DNA of 64,000 bases from Neomesorhizobium albiziae (GCF_900114255.1 NZ_FOSL01000003.1:7501-71500); one strand, 5' to 3'. Positions 40,909 to 51,050 are shown, numbered from the stretch's first letter. The notes: generated by a model not told the origin, from the sequence alone. Numbers and translations: made by a program.

Positions 40909-42543
40909 TTAGAGATTCACTTCCTGCCTGGCGCGGTCGCGGAAAATGCGGCGGATGACTTTGCCGGTGGTGGTCAGCGGCATCGAATCGACGAACTCGA
41001 CCTCACGTGGATATTCATGCGCGGAAAGCCGCTCACGCACCCATAGCTTGATCTCGTCGGCCAACCCCTCGCTGCCGGCGACACCATCTTTCAGCACCAC
41101 ATAGGCCTTGACGATCTCGGTGCGCACGGCGTCCGGCTTACCGACAGCGGCGGCCAGAGCGACCGATGGGTGGGCGGTCAGGCAATCCTCGATCTCGCTC
41201 GGGCCGATGCGAAAGCCGGCCGAGGTGATGACATCGTCGTCGCGGCCGAAGAATTGCACGTAGCCGTCCTCGTCCTCGATGCCCTGGTCGCCGGTCGTCA
41301 TCCAGTCGCCGACAAACTTCTTGGCGGTGGCCTCCGGGTTCTGCCAGTATTCGAGGAACATTACCGGGTCCGGCCGCGCGATGGCGATCTGCCCGGCCTC
41401 GCCCGCCCTGACGCGCCTGCCCTCCTCGTCGATCACCGCGACGCGGTGGCCGGGCACGGCCAAGCCTATGGCGCCGGCGCGGCTGACGCCGATGGCCGCG
41501 CAGGACGAAAGCACCAGGTTGCATTCGGTCTGGCCGTAGAATTCGTTGATGGTGAGGCCCAGCGCCTCGCGTCCCCATTCGAAGGTCTCGCGGCCGAGCG
41601 ATTCGCCGCCGGAGCCAACGGTTCTGAGGTTGAGCCGGAACCGCTTGGAAATATCCGGCACCGTCTTCAGCATGCGCAGCGCCGTCGGCGGGATGAAGGC
41701 GTTGCGCACCTGCATCTTCTCGGCCAGCAGAAGTGCCGCCTCCGGATCGAATTTCTCGAAGCGGCCGCAGACGACGGGAATGCCGAAGTAGAGGCTGGGC
41801 AACAGGACGTTGAGCAACCCTCCGGCCCATGCCCAGTCGGCCGGCGTCCAGAACAGGTCGCCCGACTGCGGCAGGAATTCGTGCGGCATCTGGACGCCCG
41901 GCAGATGTCCGAGCAGCACGCGATGGCCATGCAGCGCGCCTTTCGGCGGGCCGGTGGTGCCGGAGGTGAAGATCATCATTGCCGGATCGTCAGGGCCGGT
42001 GTCTTCTGCGACGAAATGCGGCGAATGCTCGGCGACGATCTTGCGGAAATCCATCGCATCGCCTTCGCCGCCCTCGACCACGATGACCTGTCGCAAGGAA
42101 GTCAGCCGGCCGCCGATTTTCTTCAGCTTGGCATAGCCGGCGGCGTTGGTGACGATGGCCGCAGCCCCCGCCGTTTGCATGCGGTATTCGATCGCCTCCA
42201 TCCCGAACAACAGCGCCAGCGGGACGGCGATGGCGCCGAGCTTGTAGATGGCGACATGGGCGATTGCCGTCTCGAAACTCTGCGGCAGCAGAAGTGCTAC
42301 GCGATCGCCGCGCTTCAGCCCGCCGGCGCGAAGCCCGTTGGCAAGCGCGTTCGACTGCGCGGCAAGTTCGCCATAGGTCAGCCTTCCGGGTTCGCCATCG
42401 ACGCGGTATTCGAGAAGTGCGGTCCGCTGTGGCTCGCTCGCCGCCCAGCGGTCGCAGACCGCGACGCCGATGTTGAAGCGGGCCGGGATGTCCCAGCGGA
42501 AATCGCGATAGAGATCGCGGTAGTTGTCACGCCGCTCGAGCAT
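40909..42543 (-). CDS. AMP-dependent acyl-CoA synthetase (acetyl/medium-chain type)
   Basis: A 544-residue adenylate-forming enzyme. The AMP-binding motif IFTSGTTGPPKGALHGH (about 165), the NEFYGQTECN motif and the C-terminal catalytic loop ending TTGKVIRR, whose Lys is the conserved adenylation residue, are all present. It activates a carboxylic acid to the acyl-CoA at the cost of ATP. The opening MLERRDNYRDLYRDFRWDIP groups it with propionate- or medium-chain-type synthetases; the chain length is not determinable here. The ATG at 42543 is used; a TTG eleven codons earlier is the alternative. Confidence 0.93.
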   Translation of the reverse strand: MLERRDNYRDLYRDFRWDIPARFNIGVAVCDRWAASEPQRTALLEYRVDGEPGRLTYGELAAQSNALANGLRAGGLKRGDRVALLLPQSFETAIAHVAIYKLGAIAVPLALLFGMEAIEYRMQTAGAAAIVTNAAGYAKLKKIGGRLTSLRQVIVVEGGEGDAMDFRKIVAEHSPHFVAEDTGPDDPAMMIFTSGTTGPPKGALHGHRVLLGHLPGVQMPHEFLPQSGDLFWTPADWAWAGGLLNVLLPSLYFGIPVVCGRFEKFDPEAALLLAEKMQVRNAFIPPTALRMLKTVPDISKRFRLNLRTVGSGGESLGRETFEWGREALGLTINEFYGQTECNLVLSSCAAIGVSRAGAIGLAVPGHRVAVIDEEGRRVRAGEAGQIAIARPDPVMFLEYWQNPEATAKKFVGDWMTTGDQGIEDEDGYVQFFGRDDDVITSAGFRIGPSEIEDCLTAHPSVALAAAVGKPDAVRTEIVKAYVVLKDGVAGSEGLADEIKLWVRERLSAHEYPREVEFVDSMPLTTTGKVIRRIFRDRARQEVNL

Positions 42544-42793
42544 CAACGAAATGCATCTCTCCCTTGGCGCCGGCAATGCCGCGCCGGACCGGACCGGATG
42601 GGATACCTACGTGCTGCGATGCACAATCGTCAATGCGGATGGCTATGCCAGCGCGGCGCAGGCGGTCGGCCAGCGATCTGTAGAGCGTCTTCTTCGAATC
42701 GCAGACACACTCTATCTCCTTGTTTTCATGCCATGACCCGGTAACCTTGTCGGTTCCTGCCGGCATATCCTGTGCTCTGGAAAGGTTGGGCCA

Positions 42794-43045
42794 ATGACAG
42801 ATCTGGGCGAGGTACTCGATCCCATCCGCAAACAGGTGATCGATCTCAAGGATGCGCTGGCTCACGCGCGCTACCGCTACGATGGATTGGACCTCATCCT
42901 GACAGGCGTGGCCGATGCCAAGGTTCGTGGCGCCAGCCAGGAGATTTTCACCGTCGCCAGCGAGAAGATGGACGCCGTCGACGCCATGATCGACGAACTT
43001 TACCGCCGGTTGTCGGCTCTCGATCGCGAACTCGAAAATCGCTGA
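42794..43045 (+). CDS. Small helical protein of unknown function
   Basis: An 83-residue soluble protein that is predicted almost wholly helical: KQVIDLKDALAHARYRYDGLDLIL, then DAMIDELYRRLSALDRELE with heptad-like hydrophobic spacing, so a coiled coil or helical hairpin is likely. No domain recognised. GGTTGGG lies before the ATG. It is placed between an acyl-CoA synthetase and a tRNA gene on opposite strands and has no operon partner. Confidence 0.65.
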   Translation: MTDLGEVLDPIRKQVIDLKDALAHARYRYDGLDLILTGVADAKVRGASQEIFTVASEKMDAVDAMIDELYRRLSALDRELENR

Positions 43046-43052
43046 GCGGGAA

Positions 43053-43137
43053 TGGTGCCCCCTGCCGGGATCGAACCAGCACTCCTTGCGGAACCTGATT
43101 TTGAGTCAGGCGCGTCTACCAATTCCGCCAAGGGGGC
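43053..43137 (-). tRNA. tRNA-Leu (CAA anticodon)
   Basis: Read on the minus strand, acceptor GCCCCCT pairs with AGGGGGC, followed by A and an encoded CCA. The anticodon loop CTCAAAA between CCTGA and TCAGG gives CAA (codon UUG). A long variable arm (TTCCGCAAGGAG) and the T loop TTCGATC complete a class II leucine tRNA of 85 bases including CCA. Confidence 0.95.
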
Positions 43138-43217
43138 CCTGCCTCGAAAGGCATGAACGGCTGCGGACTATACGTTCAGGGGGGAGGTCGTCAACTGGCG
43201 AGTTGGCAGGGACAAAA

Positions 43218-44114
43218 CTATCCTTCCACCGCCGGCCGAATTCTGACGCTTGCCAGCCGGTTCTTGTCGCGCTTCAGCACCGTGAAACGCTTGCCGTAGA
43301 AGGTGAAGGCCTGCTTTTCCTCGGGGATCGACCGCGCCTCGTGAATGACCAGCCCGGCGATCGTGGTCGCCTCGTCATCGGGCAGGTTCCAGTCGAGCGC
43401 CCGGTTCAGGTCGCGGATCGGCACCGTGCCGTCGACCACCACGGAACCGTCGGCCTCCTGCTTGACGCCCTGTATGTCGACGTCATGCTCGTCGGCGATC
43501 TCGCCGACGATCTCCTCGATGATGTCCTCCAGCGTCACCAGGCCTTCCACTTCGCCGTATTCGTCGACCACGATGGCGAAATGCGCCTTGCGGCGTAGGA
43601 ACGCGTTGAGCTGGTCCTGCAAGCTCGTCGTATCGGGCACGAACCACGGCTTCGACGCGATCTTCATGATGTCGACCTTGGCGAAATCGTTGCCGACATC
43701 GTTGAGGGCGCGCAAAAGGTCCTTGGCGTGCAGCACGCCGACGATGTTGTCGAGCGAGCCGCGCCACAGCGGCATGCGCGTGTGCGGACTTTGCAGGATC
43801 TCGCGCACCACCGCTTCCGGCGCGTCGTCCGCATTGACCGAGCGCATATTAAGGCGATGGACCATCACGTCCGAGACTTCGAGTTCATGCAGGTCGAGCA
43901 GGCCGCCGACACGGTCGCGGTCCTGCTTGACCACCGAATCCTCGCGCTGCAGGTCTGCCATGGCGCCACGCAACTCCTCATGCGGCGTACGGGCGGGCGC
44001 GATCGGAGCAAGTTCATAGCCGAGCGCGTGCAGGATGGCCCGGCCGAATGCTGCTGCGAGCAAGGCAACGGCAACGACGGTAAACGCCACGATGAGCCAT
44101 GCCTGTCCCGTCAT
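43218..44114 (-). CDS. CorC/HlyC-like CBS-domain protein lacking most of its DUF21 domain
   Basis: A 298-residue protein. Its C-terminal 235 residues are normal for the family: [30 protein letters not shown], a CBS pair ([18 protein letters not shown] through [22 protein letters not shown]) and a transporter-associated domain ([10 protein letters not shown]). The N-terminus has one membrane helix ([19 protein letters not shown]) joined directly to [11 protein letters not shown], where family members have a DUF21 domain of about 180 residues with three or four helices. The junction looks like an in-frame deletion. The start overlaps the aroB stop by 4 bases. It is likely to be expressed, but ion transport is doubtful. 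Confidence 0.85.
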   Translation of the reverse strand: MTGQAWLIVAFTVVAVALLAAAFGRAILHALGYELAPIAPARTPHEELRGAMADLQREDSVVKQDRDRVGGLLDLHELEVSDVMVHRLNMRSVNADDAPEAVVREILQSPHTRMPLWRGSLDNIVGVLHAKDLLRALNDVGNDFAKVDIMKIASKPWFVPDTTSLQDQLNAFLRRKAHFAIVVDEYGEVEGLVTLEDIIEEIVGEIADEHDVDIQGVKQEADGSVVVDGTVPIRDLNRALDWNLPDDEATTIAGLVIHEARSIPEEKQAFTFYGKRFTVLKRDKNRLASVRIRPAVEG

Positions 44115-45226
44115 CCCGGATGGTTCTCCCTGAGGAAGGACAACACCTCCGAAGCCGGCACATCCCTGGCGATGAAGGACTGGCCGATGCCGCGGGTGAG
44201 GATGAAGGTCAGCGCGCCGCGCGACACTTTCTTGTCCTGCGCGATGTAACCGAGCAGCCGCTCGGCGTCGGGCAGCGGGCCTGCGATATCGGCCATGCGC
44301 CACGGCAGGTCAACGGCGGCGAGGTGCGCCTCGACACGTGCCGCATCGTCGGGGCTCGCGAGATTGAGGCGCGCCGAGAACCGGTGCGCCAGCGCCATGC
44401 CGATGGCGACGCCTTCACCGTGGACAAGACGCGCGCTGTCGTAGCCGGTGGCGGCCTCCAGCGCGTGGCCGAAAGTGTGGCCTAGATTGAGCAGGGCGCG
44501 GTCGCCGGTCTCGAACTCGTCGCGGGCCACCACCTCGGCCTTGGCGCGGCAGGATTGGGCGATCGCCTCGGTGCGCGCAGCTCCACCGGCGAAAACCTCG
44601 CGCCAGTTCTTTTCCAGCCAGGCGAAAAACTCCGGCCGGTCAATCAGTCCGTATTTGGCGACTTCGGCGTAACCGGCGCGAAACTCACGTTCAGGCAAGG
44701 TATCGAGCACGCCGGTGTCGGCGAGCACGACGCGCGGCTGGTGGAAGACGCCAACGAGGTTCTTGCCGCGGGAGCTGTTGATGCCGGTCTTGCCGCCGAC
44801 CGAGGAATCCACCTGCGCCAGGAGAGAGGTCGGCATCTGCACGAAGTTCATGCCGCGCCGCACGATGCCGGCGGCAAAACCGGCGAGATCGCCGATCACC
44901 CCGCCGCCCAGCGCCACCACCGCATCTCCACGTTCCAGGCGGGCAGACAGCACGCCGTCCACCACCTCCTGCAGCGCATCGAAGCTCTTGGTCTTTTCGC
45001 CGGGCGCAAGCACGATCGGTACGCTCTCTATGCCGCCGGCAGCAAGCCCTTCGGTCAAGCTGTCCAAATGGGCCGCCGCGACATTGCGGTCGGTGACGAT
45101 CGCGGTGCGCACGCCCGGCAGGCGCCTGGCGATCTCCGCTCCCGACCGCGCAATCAGGCCGGGGCCGATCAATATGTCATAGGCGCGGTCGCCGAGCCCC
45201 ACTTCGACGGTGACGGTTGCTGTCAT
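44111..45226 (-). CDS. aroB: 3-dehydroquinate synthase
   Basis: A 371-residue shikimate-pathway enzyme that converts DAHP to 3-dehydroquinate using NAD and a divalent metal. Motifs include [19 protein letters not shown] and the metal-binding histidines in [13 protein letters not shown] and [11 protein letters not shown]. The start at 45226 overlaps the aroK stop by 4 bases, and its stop overlaps the CorC-like start, so aroK-aroB-corC-like is one coupled operon. Confidence 0.97.
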   Translation of the reverse strand: MTATVTVEVGLGDRAYDILIGPGLIARSGAEIARRLPGVRTAIVTDRNVAAAHLDSLTEGLAAGGIESVPIVLAPGEKTKSFDALQEVVDGVLSARLERGDAVVALGGGVIGDLAGFAAGIVRRGMNFVQMPTSLLAQVDSSVGGKTGINSSRGKNLVGVFHQPRVVLADTGVLDTLPEREFRAGYAEVAKYGLIDRPEFFAWLEKNWREVFAGGAARTEAIAQSCRAKAEVVARDEFETGDRALLNLGHTFGHALEAATGYDSARLVHGEGVAIGMALAHRFSARLNLASPDDAARVEAHLAAVDLPWRMADIAGPLPDAERLLGYIAQDKKVSRGALTFILTRGIGQSFIARDVPASEVLSFLRENHPG

Positions 45227-45828
45227 TGTGCTTTGTCCTCGGGCGCGGGCGCTTCGGCCAGCGCCGTCGCCAGGGCGTCGATCACTTCGGTGGCGATGAT
45301 TTCCTTGCGCTCGTCGCGCGTCGGTACGGTGAGCGCGGCCTTGGCGTAGACGGGATAACGGTCGGCCATCAGCTTCTCCATGACCGCGCGGGGATCGGGA
45401 TTCTTCAGGAGCGGGCGATTCTGTTTCTTGGACACCCGCTCCATCAGGATGTCGATATCGGCCTTCAGCCACACCGAGATGCCGTGGTCGGCGATGGCCT
45501 GGCGGGTGTGCTCGTTCATGAAGGCGCCGCCGCCGGTGGAAAGCACCTGCCGCCCGCTCTCCAGGATGCGCAGGATGACCCGCTGCTCCAGTGCGCGGAA
45601 TTCGGCCTCGCCGTAGAGTTCGAACAGTTCGGGGATGGTCATCCGCGACGCTTCCTCGATCTCGTGGTCGCTGTCGGTGAACGGCAGGCCAAGCGCATAT
45701 GCGACCTTGCGGCCGATGGCGGTCTTGCCGGCGCCCATCAGCCCGACGAAAACGATCGACCGATCGCCGAGGAGCCTCAGCACGTCGGCCGTCCGTTCCG
45801 CCGGCAGGATGATTTGCGTGGCTGTCAT
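45223..45828 (-). CDS. aroK: Shikimate kinase
   Basis: A 201-residue P-loop kinase with Walker A G29-LMGAGKT36, the shikimate-binding [16 protein letters not shown] block and GGGAFMN. It phosphorylates shikimate at the 3-hydroxyl. The family core is about 170 residues, and the extra 20 residues at the start are usual in rhizobial forms. It heads the aroK-aroB operon. Confidence 0.96.
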   Translation of the reverse strand: MTATQIILPAERTADVLRLLGDRSIVFVGLMGAGKTAIGRKVAYALGLPFTDSDHEIEEASRMTIPELFELYGEAEFRALEQRVILRILESGRQVLSTGGGAFMNEHTRQAIADHGISVWLKADIDILMERVSKKQNRPLLKNPDPRAVMEKLMADRYPVYAKAALTVPTRDERKEIIATEVIDALATALAEAPAPEDKAQ

Positions 45829-46040
45829 CGCGTGGCCTCTTGGCCCATAGTAGAGATCATGGGCAGAACAAGGAGTTGGAGCGCGCTGGCCGTTCGACGA
45901 AGGCAGCCGCTCCCGGCCGGTATCGACATGAAAAGGGCGTGTGCGTCAAGCATGTCGCACAAGGCGAATGTCCTTGAAATGACTGTATTGTCGTCCCATA
46001 ACGGCACGCAGCTTAGAAACAGACAGGGCTACACCCCTCG

Positions 46041-46190
46041 ATGCCGACTCTCTTCCGTTTGCTGGCGACACTCGGCATCCTCGCAGGCCTGGCCTATGGC
46101 GGGATGTTCGCGCTGGTGAAATACGTCGAGCCGAAGAAGGGCGAGATCAGCGTGCGCGTGCCGGTTGAAAAGCTCAACAAACCGCAATGA
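46041..46190 (+). CDS. 49-residue single-helix membrane protein upstream of xerD
   Basis: The frame encodes 49 residues: [20 protein letters not shown] opens a membrane helix, and a charged tail follows ([19 protein letters not shown]). The last four bases (ATGA) overlap the xerD start, so it is translationally coupled to it. Codon use matches the neighbours. Short proteins of this type in front of xerD recur in Rhizobiales as I recall; function unknown. It has no visible ribosome-binding site as strong as most genes here. Confidence 0.75.
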   Translation: MPTLFRLLATLGILAGLAYGGMFALVKYVEPKKGEISVRVPVEKLNKPQ

Positions 46191-47113
46191 ACAGCCCGGC
46201 GCGCATTGAAGCCTTCCTTGAGATGATGAGCGCGGAGCGCGGAGCCAGTGACAACACGCTCTCCTCCTACCGCCGCGACCTCGAGGACGCGGCCGAACAT
46301 GTGCGGGGCAACCTGGCGGCCGCCGCCCCGGCGGACATCCGCGCCTATCTCAACGACATCGCGGCCCGTGGCTTCGCTGCGACCTCGCAGGCGCGCAAGC
46401 TTTCAGCGCTTCGGCAGTTCTTCAAGTTCCTATATGCCGAGGGGCTGCGTTCCGACGACCCGACGGGCACCCTCGACAGCCCGCGCAAGGAGCGCTCGCT
46501 GCCCAAAACCATGAGCGAGGCCGAGACCGGGCGCCTGCTCGACCGCGCCGCGATCGAGGCCGTCGATACAGCACTTGGCGACAGCGCCCATCTGGCCGCG
46601 TTGCGGCTGCATGCTCTGGTCGAGGTGCTTTACGCGACCGGCTTGCGCGTTTCCGAACTGGTCAGCCTGCCGCTCACCGTGGCGCTCCGCGACGAACGTT
46701 TCTTCTTGGTGCGCGGCAAGGGCAACAAGGAGCGCATGGTGCCGCTGTCGGAGAAGGCGCGCATCGCGATGCGCGCCTGGCAGGCCGAGCGCAAGCGCGT
46801 TCCGCCACTTGCCGCCAGCCCCTGGCTTTTCCCCGCGCTTTCAGAGAGCGGTCATTTGCCGCGGCAGGTTTTCGCGCGCGAACTGAAGGGACTTGCCGCC
46901 CGCGCCGGTATCGCGTCGGCGAAGATATCGCCCCACGTTCTGCGCCACGCCTTTGCCAGCCACCTCCTGCAGAACGGTGCGGACCTGCGCGCCGTGCAGC
47001 AATTGCTGGGTCATTCCGACATTTCGACCACCCAGATCTACACCCATGTGCTGGAGGAAAGGCTGGTGCGACTGGTCAACGACCATCATCCGCTTGCCGA
47101 TCACACATCGTAA
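46187..47113 (+). CDS. xerD: Site-specific tyrosine recombinase XerD
   Basis: A 308-residue tyrosine recombinase of Xer length. The SAM-like core-binding N-terminal domain ([25 protein letters not shown]) and the catalytic set are all visible: the Arg of [10 protein letters not shown], the Lys of [11 protein letters not shown], the [12 protein letters not shown] box, the [13 protein letters not shown] block with His, and the nucleophile Tyr in IYTHV. With XerC it resolves chromosome dimers at dif. No phage or island genes are adjacent, so this is the housekeeping enzyme. Confidence 0.95.
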   Translation: MNSPARIEAFLEMMSAERGASDNTLSSYRRDLEDAAEHVRGNLAAAAPADIRAYLNDIAARGFAATSQARKLSALRQFFKFLYAEGLRSDDPTGTLDSPRKERSLPKTMSEAETGRLLDRAAIEAVDTALGDSAHLAALRLHALVEVLYATGLRVSELVSLPLTVALRDERFFLVRGKGNKERMVPLSEKARIAMRAWQAERKRVPPLAASPWLFPALSESGHLPRQVFARELKGLAARAGIASAKISPHVLRHAFASHLLQNGADLRAVQQLLGHSDISTTQIYTHVLEERLVRLVNDHHPLADHTS

Positions 47114-47207
47114 CGCTATGTGAGGGCGTCATTCAGCATGCCGGTGGCGCCTTTGCGGCCCTCCGGCCTTATTTTCATCGGTTTCCGGCGTTCTGGTCCG
47201 CTCACGA

Positions 47208-48158
47208 ATGTACAATTACCTCGATTTCGAAAAACCCGTCGCTGACCTCGAAGGCAAGATTCTGGAGCTGAAGAAGCTTTCGGAGAATGGCGAGGCCGTG
47301 AATGTCGCCGACGAGATCGCGCGGCTGGAGAAGCGCTCCCGGGACGCCTTGCGCGACGCCTACAAGGCGCTGACGCCGTGGCAGAAGGCGCAGGTCGCCC
47401 GCCATCCCGACCGGCCGCATTGCCTCGACTATGTCGGTGCGCTGTTCAGCGATTTCACGCCGCTCGCCGGCGACCGTGGTTTTGGCGAGGACAATGCCAT
47501 CATCGGCGGCTTCGCGCGCTTCCGGGGCGAGCCGATCGCGGTGATCGGCCAGGAAAAGGGTTCCGACACCAAGAGCCGGCTGAAGCATAATTTCGGCATG
47601 GCCAAGCCGGAAGGCTACCGCAAGGCCGTGCGCATCATGGAGCTGGCCGACCGTTTCGGAGTGCCGCTGGTGACGCTGGTCGATACCGCCGGCGCCTACC
47701 CCGGCATCAACGCCGAGGAACGCGGCCAGGCCGAAGCCATCGCGCGCTCGACCTCGACCAGCCTCGGCCTGAAAATCCCGTCGGTCTCGGTCGTCATCGG
47801 CGAAGGTGGTTCCGGCGGGGCCATCGCAATCGCCACCGCGAACCGCGTCTATATGCTCGAACACGCGATTTATTCGGTGATCTCGCCGGAGGGCGCGGCA
47901 TCGATCCTCTGGCATGATTCGACACGCGCCAAGGATGCGGCGACCAACATGAAGATCACCGCTCAGGATCTGCTCGACCTGAAGGTCATCGACGGCATCA
48001 TCCAGGAGCCGCTCGGGGGCGCCCACCGGGCGCCGGAAGCGGTGATCGGCGCCACCGGCGACCAGATCGCCAAGGCGCTTGGCGAATTTTCCGCGCAGAA
48101 CATGGATTTCCGCGAACAGCGGCGCGAAAAGTACCTGGCTATCGGCCGCAGCCTCTGA
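47208..48158 (+). CDS. accA: Acetyl-CoA carboxylase carboxyltransferase subunit alpha
   Basis: A 316-residue AccA of the usual length. It has the YLDFEKPVADLEGKI opening, GQEKGSDTKSRLKHNFGMAKPEGYRKA, the GAYPGINAEERGQ segment and the oxyanion-forming GEGGSGGAIAI. With AccD it transfers the carboxyl group from biotin to acetyl-CoA, the committing step of fatty-acid synthesis. It follows xerD by 94 bases, a conserved rhizobial neighbour. Confidence 0.97.
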   Translation: MYNYLDFEKPVADLEGKILELKKLSENGEAVNVADEIARLEKRSRDALRDAYKALTPWQKAQVARHPDRPHCLDYVGALFSDFTPLAGDRGFGEDNAIIGGFARFRGEPIAVIGQEKGSDTKSRLKHNFGMAKPEGYRKAVRIMELADRFGVPLVTLVDTAGAYPGINAEERGQAEAIARSTSTSLGLKIPSVSVVIGEGGSGGAIAIATANRVYMLEHAIYSVISPEGAASILWHDSTRAKDAATNMKITAQDLLDLKVIDGIIQEPLGGAHRAPEAVIGATGDQIAKALGEFSAQNMDFREQRREKYLAIGRSL

Positions 48159-48385
48159 TTGTCGCGGCTACAGCCTCCGATTGCCCGATCCGCCACTTTA
48201 CGGCGGAAATGTGCGGTTTCGCCACAAAATAGCCGCGCCTTTTCGCTCAATGACAAAGACGTGAGTGAGGATGGGCTGCTTGCGGTAACAGAATTTCAAG
48301 GTTAACGGGTTTAGCGTGGCGGCGATATCAATCGCATCGGCTGCCGGAACCCGGCAGGCCGACAGAAAAAACGACGCGTAACCAG

Positions 48386-49675
48386 ATGCTTGCCAATATA
48401 CTACGTGCCAGTTTGTTGACCGCCGCGCTGATCGCCGCCGGCTGCACCGACACGACGCTTTCGGGCGTCTCCAGCGGCAGCGCCAAGGCGGAAAAGCCTT
48501 TGCCGGAAAAAATCGTCGCCAAGATGAAGGCGAAAGGCATGACCCGCACCTCGCCGGTGATGGCGCGCGTCTACAAGGAGGAAGGCAAGGTCGAGGTCTG
48601 GAAACAGAAGACCAACGGCCGCTATGACCTGATCGCCGAATACGACATCTGCAAATGGTCGGGCAAACTTGGACCGAAATACACCGAAGGCGACCGCCAG
48701 GCGCCGGAAGGCTTCTACACGGTGCGTCCGGCCCAGATGAACCCCCAGTCGAGCTATCACCTCTCCTTCAACATGGGCTTCCCCAACACCTACGACCGCG
48801 CCAACGGGCGCACCGGCGCCAATCTGATGGTGCACGGCGCCTGCTCGTCGTCGGGCTGCTATTCGATGACCGACGCGGTAATGGAGGAAATCTACGCCTT
48901 CGGCCGCGACGCCTTCCGCGGCGGCCAGACCGAATTCCAGATCCAGGCTTTCCCCTTCCGCATGACCGCCGCGAACATGGCGCGGTATCGCAACGACCCG
49001 AACTATGAGTTCTGGAAGATGCTGAAGGAAGGCTACGACCATTTCGAGATCACCAAGGTGCCTCCGAAGGTCGACGTCTGCGAAAAGCGCTACGTCTTCA
49101 ACCAGACCCCTGTCGAGGGCGCGACCTTCAACGCAACCAGCGCCTGCCCGATGACCACGCAGCCTGATTCGCTGAAGATGGCCTACCAGAGCTACCAGAC
49201 GAACTACGCAGCCGCGTTTTCCAGCGCCACCGGCTCGAAAGTGCTGCCGCCGAAGCCGACGATTGCCGGCACCAAGGAGGCGGCGCTCGTTTCGGAGTGG
49301 ACGAAGAAGCGGGCCCGCGGCGAACGCGTTCCCGTCGAGCCGCCGTCGCTGCAGCAGGATGGCAGCGTCGTGGTGACCTCCCGCATGGGCCGCATCGATT
49401 CGCCTGCCGGGCGCCGCATGGCCGAACAGGAGGCCGCAGCCGCAGCCAAGAAGAAGGCTGCCGAGGAAAAGCTCGCAGCCGTGCAGCGCGCCGCCGACGA
49501 GAAGGCAGCGGCAGCAGCCGCCGCCAAGGCGCAGAAGGAAGCGCCGGCTGTCCAGCCGGAACCCTCAGTGGCGTCTGAAACCGTGGTTACACCCACGGTC
49601 GGCGCGCCGGCCGAGGAAAAACCCGGCCTGCTCGGCGGCATGCGCAAGAAGATCGGCAACCTGTTCGGAAGCTAA
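48386..49675 (+). CDS. Lipoprotein L,D-transpeptidase family protein (YafK-like)
   Basis: A 429-residue envelope protein. The N-terminus is a lipoprotein signal with Cys20 in LIAAGC. The YkuD-like catalytic segment is MVHGACSSSGCYSM, with His150 and predicted nucleophile Cys158. The order resembles YafK/DpaA, which in E. coli releases Braun's lipoprotein from peptidoglycan. The C-terminal 100 residues are an Ala/Lys/Glu-rich segment (residues about 350-390) probably forming a long helix. It is the second YkuD-fold gene in the window; the two share only the catalytic pattern. tusA-like gene follows after 9 bases. Confidence 0.88.
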   Translation: MLANILRASLLTAALIAAGCTDTTLSGVSSGSAKAEKPLPEKIVAKMKAKGMTRTSPVMARVYKEEGKVEVWKQKTNGRYDLIAEYDICKWSGKLGPKYTEGDRQAPEGFYTVRPAQMNPQSSYHLSFNMGFPNTYDRANGRTGANLMVHGACSSSGCYSMTDAVMEEIYAFGRDAFRGGQTEFQIQAFPFRMTAANMARYRNDPNYEFWKMLKEGYDHFEITKVPPKVDVCEKRYVFNQTPVEGATFNATSACPMTTQPDSLKMAYQSYQTNYAAAFSSATGSKVLPPKPTIAGTKEAALVSEWTKKRARGERVPVEPPSLQQDGSVVVTSRMGRIDSPAGRRMAEQEAAAAAKKKAAEEKLAAVQRAADEKAAAAAAAKAQKEAPAVQPEPSVASETVVTPTVGAPAEEKPGLLGGMRKKIGNLFGS

Positions 49676-49684
49676 GTTTTCGCC

Positions 49685-49915
49685 GTGGATACGGTTGCCG
49701 AAATCTACGACCTGCGTGGGCTGAACTGCCCGCTCCCCGTGCTCAAGGCAAAAAAGCGCCTGGCGGGCATGCGCGCCGGCGGGCAACTCTGGCTGGAAAC
49801 CACCGATCCGCTGGCCGTCATCGACATTCCGGCCTTCTGTAGCGAGGATGGCCACCGCCTGGTCGAGACCGAAACCGTGACAGGCGGCCACCGTTTCCTG
49901 ATCGAACGCGGCTAA
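49685..49915 (+). CDS. TusA family sulfurtransferase
   Basis: A 76-residue protein starting at GTG 49685. The sulfur-carrier motif LRGLNCPLPVLKAKKRL contains the family C-P-x-P and the active cysteine (about residue 15). TusA proteins pass persulfide sulfur to tRNA thiolation, molybdenum cofactor or other pathways. It is close behind the L,D-transpeptidase gene, though the two functions are not obviously related, and it converges on the CobW gene with 10 bases between. Confidence 0.92.
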   Translation: MDTVAEIYDLRGLNCPLPVLKAKKRLAGMRAGGQLWLETTDPLAVIDIPAFCSEDGHRLVETETVTGGHRFLIERG

Positions 49916-49925
49916 ATTTAGCGGT

Positions 49926-51041
49926 CTAGCGCGGCATTCCGGCGATCGCCAGCGGGTTGGCCTCCATCGCGGCGCGGTCGGGCGTGTCGATGGAAGGGCG
50001 GTTGGCGAGGGCGGCGAACAGCCGCCTCACATAATCTTCCGGCATGTCGAGCATGATCAGCACCAAGCGCGTGCCGCGTCTCGCGTCGGGCCAGGCCTGC
50101 AGCCGCGCCGGCGGGTGGAATATCTTCTGAACGCCATGCACGACCAGCGGCCGCGACGGGTCCTCCACGAGTTCGACGATGCCCTTCAGCCGCAACAACT
50201 TCTCCCCATGGGTGGAAAGCAGAAGGTCGAGGAAGGTCTCGATGGCGCCGAACGGCAGCGGACCGTCATGCGTCAGCGAGATGGCGCTGACGCGCGAATC
50301 GTGGCGATGTTCGTGATGGTGATCATGGTCGTCGTGGTGATGATCGCCATGCTCGTGATGATGGAGCGACGCCTCTTCACCAAGCCAGCGGCGGACATCG
50401 GCTGTCTTTGTCGCAGGATCGTAGAGCCCGCATTCGAACAGCGCGGCATGGCCGGTCTCGCGATCCCCCGCATCGAGGATCTCAGCGCCGGGATTTATGC
50501 TGCGCAGCCGCGCCCGCAGCGCGACGAGGACATCCGCATCGCTGACGAGATCGGCCTTGGTGATGACGATGCGGTCGGCGACAGCGACCTGCTTGACCGC
50601 CTCGACATGGGCATCGAGTGTCGCGTCACCATTGAACGCGTCGACCGCGGTGATGACGCCGTCGAGACGGAATGCCTGAACAAGTGCGGGATGCCCCATG
50701 ATCGCCTGCAGCACGGGCGCGGGGTCGGCAACGCCCGTGGTTTCGATGACGACGCGCTTCAGCCGCTTGATGCGACCGGTCTGCAGCCGGTCGACAAGGT
50801 CGGCCAGCGTGTCGACCAATTCACCGCGCACCGTGCAGCACAGGCAGCCATCGGAAAGCTGGATCACCCCGTCCGACGATTGTTCGACCAGCAGGTGGTC
50901 GATGGCGACATCGCCGAATTCGTTGATGATCACCGCAGTGTCGGCAAGTGCTGGATCCTTCAGCAGCCTGTTGAGCAGCGTCGTCTTGCCGGCGCCGAGA
51001 AACCCAGTCAGCACCGACACCGGAATCGGGAAATCCGCCAT
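49926..51041 (-). CDS. CobW/COG0523 GTP-dependent metallochaperone with His-rich loop
   Basis: A 371-residue G3E-family GTPase. Walker A GFLGAGKTTLL (13-23), the metal-binding CLCC (Cys66, Cys68, Cys69) and the SKAD-type base motif TKADLV are visible. A His/Asp-rich insertion (about residues 226-250, mostly HHxHxHDD pattern) lies before the CobW C-terminal domain. Such proteins deliver zinc or cobalt to target enzymes. No Zur box is visible upstream; instead two palindromic repeats fill the space to dacC-like gene. Confidence 0.93.
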   Translation of the reverse strand: MADFPIPVSVLTGFLGAGKTTLLNRLLKDPALADTAVIINEFGDVAIDHLLVEQSSDGVIQLSDGCLCCTVRGELVDTLADLVDRLQTGRIKRLKRVVIETTGVADPAPVLQAIMGHPALVQAFRLDGVITAVDAFNGDATLDAHVEAVKQVAVADRIVITKADLVSDADVLVALRARLRSINPGAEILDAGDRETGHAALFECGLYDPATKTADVRRWLGEEASLHHHEHGDHHHDDHDHHHEHRHDSRVSAISLTHDGPLPFGAIETFLDLLLSTHGEKLLRLKGIVELVEDPSRPLVVHGVQKIFHPPARLQAWPDARRGTRLVLIMLDMPEDYVRRLFAALANRPSIDTPDRAAMEANPLAIAGMPR

Positions 51042-51050
51042 GGGAATTCT

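Noticed and set aside
46187-47113. XerD as an integrase of a mobile element
   Set aside because: Length, motif order and the accA neighbourhood fit the housekeeping recombinase; no attachment sites or phage genes are nearby.
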